A DNA stretch of 64,000 nucleotides, from positions 32,104,964 to 32,168,963 of the forward strand of contig OW203761.1 in the NCBI GenBank assembly GCA_934045905.1. The letters are read 5' to 3'. Shown here in pieces: positions 11,201 to 23,200 of this stretch. The translations under genes were made by a program, and so were the position numbers. Positions within the stretch are counted from its first letter, which is position 1, and each line of letters begins with the position of its first letter. The stretch is from Leuctra nigra. Its lineage: Eukaryota > Arthropoda > Insecta > Plecoptera > Leuctridae. The notes under the pieces are model-generated. The model made no database searches, was not told the DNA's origin, and saw nothing but the letters and a program-made list of their open reading frames with translations.

Positions 11201-14200
11201 GCTTTAAAAAAGATCGTATTCCATGTGTACCTATTTCCAGGTCTCCTCTTTGCTCTCTGGGCAATTTCGGAACTGGAGAGTATTTAGTGCGGAATGTAGA
11301 CTCCAACGCAGGCAGTTTGAAGATGTCTGGAAGGGTTTTTCAAGCCAAGCCACATACTTTGGCATGCGTGTTTTGTAGCAGTAGTGAACAATTTGGTATT
11401 CTTCCTAATAATTAAAATTATCTCGATATTCAGCGATTTAGGCTAAAATTTATAACGTATAAAAAGACATTTCTTACAGGAGCTGTTTGCTAAATTGAGA
11501 ATCTACGAGCGTTCCAGAAAAGAGCCTGTCCAAAGTGACAATACAAAATTGTGTTTTGATATATTTTTCCTAAATTTACTATTCGTTTTTTCTTCATTGT
11601 AAAGGCCTACTCACCAAAATTTGGCATGTTTGTGTTTTTCTCTTGATCCCACAGCTCGATAATCACGAAATCAAACCCGGCAAGAGTCTGAAAATTAACA
11701 TTAGCGTACCCAATCTACGTCTTTTTGTGGGCAACATTCCAAAGTCTAAAGGCAAAGAGGAGATTCTGGACGAGTTTGGTAAATTAACAGGTAATGTGAC
11801 ATAGGAGAGTATTTATTTCTGTTCCGTAGTGTAGAGCCGGCTGGCCAGAGGGTTGGTTGCTCTTGGCTTTGCCTCTCGGCAAGTTAGTTGGTTACTTTCA
11901 GCTTGGGTTATTCGGGAGCACTCTTTTCCTGGTCATTAGTTTTTATTTCCTTGCTCCCAACTCCCAACCAATAGCAATAAAACAATAATTGTTATCATCC
12001 TGTTGTCCATCATTCTAGTAATCGAGGCAAAGTGTGGTTTCGAAGGCAGAGCTCGCTTAGCTAGCTAACGGTCGATTAGGCAAAACTCCCACCCTAAATA
12101 AGGCAGATCAATGCACCACCCTCCAGCAAGCATAATTGGCTGTTTCCTTCCGCATTGTTCTTGCAGCTGAATGATAATGAAATTCGAAAAGGCAAAAAGA
12201 TTGGCGTAACCGTTTCTTATAACAATCATCGCTTATTTGTGGGCAATATACCCAAGAATCGAGATCGAGATGAGTTGTTTGAAGAGTTTTCCAAACATGC
12301 ACGTAAGTTGAGTCTCTCCCTTACGTCCATATTAACTGACCTTCATCCAATAAGAATAATACATTGTGGCCAATATAAAAAAGGTGAACCATGCTTATAA
12401 TGTGTAGTGCAAACTTAAAATTGTAAATTCCCTACTTGGTATATATATGCTCTGCAACAAAATTAAGTTCTTTTGAGGTCAATTTGCCTACTGGGTTGGG
12501 TGTCTTGGGAGCAAGTCAGTTACCTTTATTCCCTCGATATCCTTGCAAGTATAAAGTGGGTTACATTTTAGGTTACCCTACTAAATACTTAACATTGATT
12601 GACTTGTCTACTCTTATAATGATTCCCATTCCTTCAAGTTCTGCTTTTATTTGCTGCATTTTTCTTGTAAAAAAAAACTTTGACCTCACTGTCCATTGCC
12701 TCCTTGCCATGCTGCAAAGTTTCCAATTACATAGTAAATTATCAACTAGTTTCTGTACAAATTGAAAACTATTTGACAATTTGATTTTGTATTGACATTG
12801 TAGAAGTTCTTGCATTTTAATTGTTTTGTTAACATTATCTATTTCTGTCTTAGCTGGGCTGACTGAGGTGATAATCTACAGCTCTCCAGATGACAAGAAG
12901 AAGAATCGCGGTTTTTGTTTCCTTGAGTATGAATCCCACAAGGCAGCGTCATTGGCAAAAAGACGTTTAGGTACTGGGCGAATCAAAGTGTGGGGATGCG
13001 ACATCATTGTTGACTGGGCAGACCCACAGGAAGAGCCAGATGAGGTCACAATGTCAAAGGTATGTATATGTGAACGAACTGAGGTTTCCTGTGCTTCTAA
13101 GTACCTACCTACCTACAATATAAATATGTGTGGGTGAGTGAATTCACAGTCATGTCATTATATTACTATGCAAATGTGTTTCTTCAGGTTAAAGTTTTGT
13201 ACGTGAGGAATCTAACGCAAGATTGCTCTGAAGAGAAACTGAAAGAATCATTTGAAGCTCATGGGAAGGTAGAAAGAGTGAAGAAAATTAAAGATTATGC
13301 CTTCATCCATTTTGAAGACCGTGATAATGCTGTAAAAGTAAGAATTTTGTAAATTCGAAGTGTCTAGTGAGGAATACTTGCTTGTATGAATGATTTAACC
13401 ATAAGTTGGGTCTGCTATAGGCAATGAGGGCTCTGAACAATAAGGAGATGGGAGGCTCTTACATTGAAGTCTCTCTGGCAAAACCACCATCAGACAAGAA
13501 GAAAAAGGAGGAGATACTGCGGGCCAGGGAACGACGGATGATGCAAATGATGCAAGGCCGAGGAGGCCTTTCTCCATCGCATCCCAGTATGATTCCAGCT
13601 TCGCTCCCAATGAGAGGCCATGGAGGGGGTGGCCCAGGGCCCCGGGGCTCATCTGGTGGTGGTGGTGGGGGGATGAGGGGACCAATGGGACGCGGCGATT
13701 ATGGTGAGTTACAATTGTAATATTTTACATATGGTTTTCTGTCCCCTGTGCTGGGTACTGCCCAAGAATCATAATACAATTGGTACAAAGTATGACCTGC
13801 CTATTTTTCATGTTGAGCAGATTGGTGCATTGAAAGTTTAAAATTTAATCTATTTGTCATTGTCAATTTTGATCAAGGTATAGCAACATGACAATATTTT
13901 TAATTTACTTGGTAAACTTGGCGGTGTGTGCACCAATTTTGCTCCAGCAGGTGGCCTTCATCATTTTACAAACTCTTGCCTCCCTTAAATTTCTACTGAA
14001 GGTCTCACAATATAATTTGTACTTTTGTTCTGATAAACTCTTCCAGCAGGGGTTTGGAGAGAGGGAGGATGAGGGCAGAAATCCAACAACAGATCTGACT
14101 TCATGACAAATTCTAAAATTGTGTATTCTTAGGCCGGGGAGGACCACATTTGGATTAAGTTTACTATCGATGATTAGTGAAAGTTAGTGAATCCTATTGG

Positions 14201-17200
14201 CTGTGGAATTTGCACCAACTGGATTAGACTCCCTGACGATCGATAGTTAGCTAATCCAAAGTTGGTTCTACCCGACCTTAGTGCATTTTATACTTGGAAA
14301 TAATCTGATCAGGCTTAGCCAGTTTATACTGTACCAATTGATTGATCCCCCCAATAACAACATTAGTGATCTAAAGCAGGGTCAACTGCAGATGATAGCT
14401 GACTGGATTGAATTAACGTTTCTAAAACATGTTTCCGACTAATTGTCCTTGTGCTGAAACAGTCCCGTGTTGATATTTGGAACTAATGTAAAATCTAGTC
14501 GGTGGTAAATGTTAAAACGGTGTACATATTATGGTGGTCTGAAGGTGTTACTGAACCAAACGTCATGTCATAGCAAAACCCAACATTCCTTTTGGCAATT
14601 CATTATGGTAATTCATGTTCACATTCCATTTCCCAAAATCAATGCATATGAAAGGAAATGTGCTTGTTTTTGTACTGATGGGCAAATTACTGATTGACCT
14701 AAAATTGACCTAGGCTTTAAAAGGTCCCGTGGTAGCAATTCCAAAGGCTAAAAAATTTCACTTGGAAGGGTTCAGTTTAGTCCGTATTGTCCCTCATCAG
14801 ATTTAAGGTAGTAAGGACTAGAGATGGGCCGATACCGATACTCGCGATACCACCGATACCCGTGGTATCGGTCAATTTTAATGCAATATTTTTGATACTT
14901 TAATACTTATTACTTTTTTAGTTGAAATTTTGAATTGTGGCTGTTTTCCCGCCATTGGTGCTCATTGGCATCACGTCAGTGAGCTGTATCACCATTAGCA
15001 GATGCCTCAACCAATCAGAGTCAAGGTTGCAAGTGACATAATCTCCAAAAAAATCTCTAGTATTTGTGAATTTTGATTGAATTGAGACTTTGGTGGACAG
15101 GAACTACAGAAATATAAAGAAACAAAAGTATCGGCGATACTATCGGTATCGCTAATCATAAAGTGAGTATCGGTATCGGTGAAAAAGTGGTATCGACCCA
15201 TCTCTAGTTAGGACACATCTGTTGGAACTAATCTATGCAGAAAAGAACTGCCAAAAGAACTATTCAAGATAATTTTACTTCCTTGCACCTAAATATCTCA
15301 TATTAAAGCCCCATTTACACGGTGCAATTCCTTGAACAACTTCTGTGTCACATTAGTTCTGCACATGTGCAGATTCCCTTTATCATCTGAAAAGTGATAC
15401 TGCGCACGAGCAGAACCTCTGCACATGTGCAGATTCCTTTTATCATCTCAAAAGTGATACTGCGCACTAGCAGAACCTCTGTGGCACAGAAGTTGTTCAA
15501 GAAATTGCACCGTGTAAATGGGGCTTTAGACTTGAAGTTGAATGAAATTCTACAAGCAACCAAGAACAACAAACTTTACTCCAATAAAAGGGAGTAAAGT
15601 TTGTTTCACAAACCTGACACAATGTTGTTGTCAAAACATGCACTCTTCATCTTTCCAACGATATGTTGAATGAATTATATCCTCTATTATGAATGTAATA
15701 GGTATTTACAATAAAAGCACTGGGTTTGGACAGTTTTCATGTGCGTATGAATACACAAAATTATTGTTTTATAAATTAATAAATCAATAGAAAATCAACT
15801 ACATACATAATATTGACAAGCTCCAGTATGCAGTGAATCTCTTTCATAATTCATCGTGGATAACTCAACATGAACGATTTTATGAGTTGACTCATAGGTA
15901 ACTATTTTTTTTGGATCGAATGTAGAGAATTATACTAGAATTACTAAGCGCTCGAATCAGTCAATCTACTGCATCTAATTGAAATATCTAGGAAAGAGAT
16001 TTTGCTTTAGTTCCAAGTATCAATACTCCCATTGAAGATCAATTGGATAAATTCCATTTTTTTATAATGATATGATTTAATGGTGAAAATAAATCCATCT
16101 TCTCAACACTCATCCATGTAGCTGTATAAATTTACATTTGTTCACACATTTACGGTTGCTACCTACGGGAGTAATGCTTCCATGCTTCCACATTGACCTT
16201 CTGTTATTGTAGGTACACCCAACAAATCATAAAACGGTATTTGAACGAAACAGATTGGCTGCTGGTCAGGTTCATTGACAATCAATCTTTGTTATTATCA
16301 ATGAAATCAGAGCTCCCCTACTAGAGGTAGATGACGAGTTAGCATAGACTTTATTGGATGCCATCACATTTTTTTTTGGAAAATCCATTTCTTTCAAATA
16401 CCGTTTTATCATTTGTTGAGTTTACCTAATGACATGTTGCAATGAGTTTTTCAATTGATCTGAGATTTTTTTAGATTTTTAAGGTTTTCAATTGATTTTA
16501 ACTGAAACGTCTTGATCATTCATCACTCATGTGGTGATGTGGTTGATTTGAATGTGATAATACCTCATATGAATGTAGAGAAGGGTTTCATAACACTTGT
16601 TTTAGAAATGTTATTCAGTCAGTGTCCAGAAAAGTATAAGGTCATGTGTTGTTTAGGTTTACCTCCTACTGTTATCTGATCAACTAAATACCTAGGTAAA
16701 AGTGGTTCCCACAGGTGTATAGTAACAATAGGATGGCATGAATACTTTCAAATGTTTTATGACTGAGTTAACATTAACCCTCCATCACTTGCACCTTACT
16801 CTCACTTACCATTACTTAGGTACATACTGAATTCTTCCTCATCATTGATAAAAATAAATTAATAATGCTTTTTCATTACATTTTTCTTCCCACTGAATTA
16901 TTATATGAAAATATGTACTACATCTAGTAGGGACATAATACTTTTTAGTGGGATTGAGAGCAAATAATTAAATTTACAATATTTTCAATAATGGTTCACA
17001 AAAACCTGTTGGGAGGATGAAGTGACCCTTGATCATGGTGATCGATATCTTACAAAAACCATGTGAATGCAACCCGCACACTCATTGGTTGCTTCACTCC
17101 TGCTTCTGTAGGTACAGGGTGGTATCCAGTGAGCAGTGACTAAACAGTTGCCAAATCCAAGCATCCCATGTGTTGGGGCAGTAAAAATTAAAACGGAGAA

Positions 17201-20200
17201 ATAACCTTTTTACAAATTTCCACAAATTTAATCTTCTAAGTAAATGAAGAAAAGTTTTTGATTGAAAGTTGTTATTGAAGGTATCAAGTCAGTAACCTTT
17301 TTTAAGTTTCACATTAACATAGTAATTAGAAATTACAGAATTGATTATGTGTAGTATGCACTGATATTGTGCAATTGGGTACTCTTTTTTTCTTTGAATT
17401 ACCATGGGATGCATCATATCAATGGATCTGAAAACATTTGCTTTTAAAAAATGTCTCCATTTACCAGGTTTCTGTAAGCCACTATTGATTTCTTTATATT
17501 TTAAATGACAACATAACTTTCTGGTTTTAATGTCTGTATGGCTGGGGGAGTATATTAGGGCCCCGATTAACCAAAATGTGTTTTAAAATTGTTGATTATT
17601 GAATAGGTACACCCGACAATTCATAAAACGGTATTTGAACGAAACAGATTGGCTGCTGGTTAAGTTCATTGACAATCAATCATTGTTATTATCAATGAAA
17701 TCAGAGCTCACCTACTAGAGGTAGATGACGAGTAAGTATAGACTTCATCAGATGATGCCATCACATTTTTTTCAGGCAATCCATTTATTTCAAATACCGT
17801 TTTATGAATTGTCGAGTGTACCTACTTGAATTATTTTACATCTTCTTTGTATTGATCGGGACTCTATGAATATTGAATCATAATTTCATAAACTATCATT
17901 AAATCCCTTAATTTAGGTTAAAACGTAATCAAGTAGGTAGTGTGGTTCAACTTGAGCTCAATGTGTTTATCAAAGCACACTGAACAGTTGTAACTTGTAA
18001 GTAAAGGGAATGTTAATTTAATTTGTGATGGGTGCTTTTCATGTATTTGACAATCAAATACTATTTTTTTTTCCATAAAATTGGGAGAAATACTATGAAA
18101 AGTTCATCCAAATAACATATTTCACCATTCTATCTTGTGAAAAATACACAGTTATTGTGTTCTTGGGTGTACGTACATAAACAGTTGACGAGAGAGATTT
18201 TTGTCAACCCCTCAGTAAATTCAGCAGAAAGTTATCTTCCTTCCATGTAGTATTACTTTATTTATAAGAGTTTAGCTAGATTTTCAACTCGTATAGGTGA
18301 TGCAAAGGGAGAACACTGTAATATTCAACAATTTCACACATTTGGTAAATTGCGGTCCTTAACAACTTCAGGTAATTTATTTACGTAATCATATTATCAA
18401 AACTATCCAATCCATATTAATTAACTTCTGAACTGCGATAAGACATCCTCAGTTTCAGGATATACCTACCAATGAGCATGCAGAGTAAAAATACACAGTT
18501 TTTGTGTTCTTGTGTGTAAGTACCTATTATTTGAAGCCTGTGAATCCAAAGATACTTCATTCAAGCTAATGCAGTGTTTGTGCTACTTGTTACTGTTTTG
18601 ACTTTTGACAAAACAGTTATTAATAATTACTTAAATTCCAGGCTTAAAAATTCCTTTTTCAAAATTTAAATATCCATTTGCTGTTTAGCATTTGAGAATT
18701 TTAGTTGTGGAGTGAGTAAGTGAGTGGTCCCCCTAAACATTGCTTAAATATTATATTTTACTATCCTTGGCTATAAAATGTGGGAACTGAAAGCAGTACT
18801 AATATGTTATTAACTTACTTGATCAGAAATACTCGCAATAATTAGGTATTGCCAAAATAATATAACTATTGTTATTTTCTACTGTTTGAATGATTTACAT
18901 GCAGCCAAGTATTTTGTGTTATTATCTGATACAGGAAGTTGCACGTTGCATTCAATTTTCTTCTACTAATACTGCAAAAACCACATGAGTTGCACAGTCG
19001 TTTCTTGTGGGACTATATTATTTTATTATGCATGGTACTTGCAGAATATAATTTTTTGGTTGATTTGAACATTTAATCTGCATTTCAGTATATAGGGTCG
19101 GTATAGGTAATACCAGAGATTAAGGGATATGGAAAGATGTTTCGTGTTAACAACTTTTAAAATGAAATATGGTTCTCTGTGTAGCTTGGTGCTACAATAC
19201 AGGTTTTTCAAGTAAAATGTGAATCAATATAGAATATGACAGTTGGCTACTTTATGCATATTCAACACACAACTGTTAAACATATTTCACATACCATAAC
19301 ATAACGTGCAACATCTTCGGTAATTTGTAATCTCTCGTAGTCCTGATTCAAATCTTCTTTGTAGTTAGTATTCTTTTATTATATTCTGCACTATTTTTTA
19401 TGTTTTATACACTGTTAAAATTATTATTTTATGAATTTGTAAAGTTAAATTTAGTTTGGAACGTTCTCCTAAGATATAACATCAGTTCAGACTTAAAATA
19501 TACCATTTAAACAGTAATGATTCATTGAAAATGAAAGTATTGCGTTATTTGTGTCTTGGAAGGTAAGTAAGGTTAGGTATACTGTAGAATGTGAACTGTT
19601 TTGTTTTTCCTGTTGATTGCTTCATATTTGAGGTACTCCTCAAATTATTTATTGTGATGTGGTGCTTGGAGTATATTACTTAATGTCTCTCTTTATTTGT
19701 GAGATGAGCTGGTCAGTCACCGCACTGATGTATTATTTTAGTTTGAACTAGTTAGATTCCGACTTATTAGATTATTTTTTCTGGCCTGAATAATTGATTT
19801 ACTTTTCTCTTTTCCCGGCATGCCTTTTTTGTTTCTGAAAAAGATAGTATTTGATATGATACCGTGGTGGCTAAAATTGGGTCTGTTTGTTGTTGTGTGT
19901 TTTATAGATTATGATTACGAGTATTACGGGTATGGGGATTATCGAGGAGGCTACAGCGATCCGTATTACGATGACTATTACCGTTTCGAGGAAAGCTATT
20001 ACGATTATGCACCTCCACCACCTGCCAGAGGGAGAGGCAGGCCGCCTCAACCGGTGGGTTCTTAAACGTTCGTTCGTGTCACTCGTACGTTAGCTCTTTT
20101 TGATGGTGGCACAGCCTTCCTTTCCTTGGAGCCAAGGCGGGCGTGATACGCTTGTACCAAACCAATATGTGGCTACAAGTTGTAATTCCTTGTCATTTGC

Positions 20201-23200
20201 AACTAACAATTGCCTAACACCCAGCTGTGCAATCCTTGCAGAAATGCAGTGCCACTTTCAAAAAGCTGATATCATATCTGAGCCATAGATAGAAATATTT
20301 CAAAATTATCCATATAATGATATAACGTTAGCCGGGAAAAGATAATTTTGAACTCGTACTAATTTGGATCAAAATTGGGACAGGCTTGTAAAAATAATGA
20401 ACGGGCATACTGAGCGGAGAAGACGGAAGCGCCGGAATTCAGCGGGTATCATATGTGTTGGCCTGTATGGCTCAGATATGGTAATGTGTTTGTTTTGCTG
20501 TTAGTTACAGGGTTATCCAAAACAAATACAGGGAGGGAGGGAGGGGCAGGGATCCGAGACATCAGAACAGCGCCACATTCAGCTGCGGCTAACTTTTCCT
20601 CTGACTCGTCTTTTCATTCACAAGTCTCATTTAAATAATACAATGGTTCGCCATCAATTTGGCTAACTTTTTTCGAGTTAGTACATTTTTCTTGATGAGG
20701 AAAGGTTAAGCCATTGATTCACTAGGAAATGAAGTGTCACTAGTTCAAACCGCATATATGCTAGCCCAATACCTACCAGAAATAATATTTACTCTTTGGC
20801 TTTAGTCATACTGTGCTTTCTGCTTTCGTGGTCGCTTTTAGAGGCTTGCTGCTTTTAGCTGGGCGCAAGTAGATGCTTGGTTCCCGCACCTAACAATTCC
20901 CACTCCATGCAATCTCTGCTCGTTTTTTGGATAACCCTGCTCTATGCTTTTTATTTGAGTTGTATTGAGTGCAATTTCATTAATACATTTATGTTTCTCC
21001 AACAGCAATTCATATTGACATTCATGAAGTAGTTCAAGAAAAGAATTTGCTTCAGTAATAAATAATTCACACACATCTGCTCGAGAAATATTTAATGTTA
21101 TTAACAATGTTCAAGATGCAACATACCTAACAAGTTAACTTTCCATCAATCATATTATATTTTATTTTAAGAGCTTAGATGTATGTTAAGTTATTTCTGA
21201 AATGAATTTAAAAGAACAGTTATCCAAAATAACATTTATCTTAGGTGGCAGTGCTCAAGGGATGAGTTCTATTCTTGCCAAGTGTATTTATGCTTTTCTT
21301 ATTAACAAATATACCAATCCTCCATGCTTTTAATGTAACTTGGAATTTGTAGTTCATGCATTTGCGTTGCACACAGGGAAACAAAAGTGGGGGGGATATG
21401 GTAAATATATTTTTAAATGAAGCATCTTTACCTAGTAACAATTGAGCATTACATACCAAAGATTGAATTTTTTTAAATTATAAATCATGGCTTCTTTTAT
21501 CTATTTGCTACACTTCTCTTCAGTACAGTTATAATTTTTTGCCACTGACCAATCTACATTCTAAAGATTCTCTGAAAATATTTAATACACCAAAATTTAT
21601 GTGGGAATTGGTTATTAAATTATCCAAAAATGTGACTCCACAATAATGGACAACGCCTGGCTTATTTTAGAATGTAAAAGGGTTTCAGTTAATAATTTTT
21701 TAGTAAATCCCTAATCAAAACGCCGCTGATAACCTGTCTTTGAGTGCCATTAAACAACAATGCACGCTGATAACCTTGTCGTTGAGTACCTTTAAACAAC
21801 ACACCAAGTAAAAATTTAATATCCTTACCGTTTTTTGGTTGTGGTTATACTAGACTGCGCAATCGTTGGTACGTTATTAAATTATACATTTTAAATTGTC
21901 TTCACTATCTGAATCATTTAACTTAGAATAATGACTCCGCTGAGTCTCCTTTCCTAAAAGGTCAAATAAAGTCTAAAACAATGAAATTCAGTGAATTGTT
22001 TTTTAAGCGTATTTTAATGTATCCTCTATTTTAAAGAGTGTGTAACAAATAATAAAGGAGGCTATATTAATTTAACTTGCAGTGTTGGTTCAAGTCAAAG
22101 TGCTTCAAAAGTATATTTATTAAATGTAGTGATGTTGTCTGCATTGTTAATAAATCATATCTTTAGATAATGTGGAAGCTGTGTGTTGATCATTTAAAGA
22201 GCGATGTGATTGTTTGGCCAGGCTGGCCGTGGGCGTGGAGTGGTGGCGCGTGGCCGGGCAGGTGGCCCACCAATCCGTGGGGGAGCCAGGGGGGCACGCA
22301 GCGTGGTCTCCGGGGGGGCCCGTGGGGGGGCACGAGCACCCGTCCGTGGGGGGGGACGCGCCAAGGGAAATTTACCAGGTGAGGATGGTCTGTATCCCCA
22401 CCCATTTTACTCGCTCAATTTTAGCCTGTAAGTTGGCGATACAACTGTGATCCATTCCAAACCTAAATAGCTGTGTATTGTTTGTTGAATCTGTTGTACA
22501 AATTTTGTTAAATTTTTCTGTTTTAATTTTGTAGACTTCCGTTGGTAAAATTAGGTTTTTCAGGGGCTACATTCACAAAAGTGTATAGCGCTATTTGCCT
22601 TTGTCCGAAGAAGCTTTTATGCAATACATACTAGTTATTACAATGCTATAATGGTATCACTTGATGACTAATGATTATCATTGCTCAAATAACAATTTGT
22701 AATGATAACTTAGCGAGTTTTATTGTGTTAATAGCATTGCAGAAAAGATTTGAGTAATTATAGTAGTGATGTGAGTCGGTAAATTTACGGTCAGGTAAAT
22801 TTACCGGTCAGGTAAATTTACCGGTCAGGTAAATTTACCGTAAATTTACCAAATAAATTTTACCATGGTAAAATTTTCAAAATTATCATCATTATATTCT
22901 ATGGAATCAGCCAAGTGCATAGGTCAAGAAAACAGTGAAATTTACACTTTAAATGAGAAGTGGAGGGATCTAGTGAATATCATTAAAATGTTGCATTATA
23001 CAATGTACCTATTGCACACATTCTCCGATGTGAAACCAAGGACATAGTAGGGAAATACTTTCAGGGATATCAAGCAGACCTCACAGTAAAGTGAAATGTA
23101 GTCCATTTTGATTTGTAGGTGTTCATAATAAGTTTTATGAATTTGAAATTGTAATGATTTTTTAATTACCTATCAAAGTGAAATGTTGACCAATGTCGAT

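Larger units (their letters stand above)
14740..15800. repeat. Old dispersed repeat carrying two later insertions
   Basis: The flanks and joints of this stretch match, in inverted orientation, the uninterrupted copy at 37740-38140 (for example CCAACAGATGTGTCCTAAC, TAGGTGCAAGGAAGTAAAAT and TTGGAAAGATGAAGA there). The copy here is split by the hAT-like element at 14819-15206 and the palindromic MITE at 15304-15528. Confidence 0.65.
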
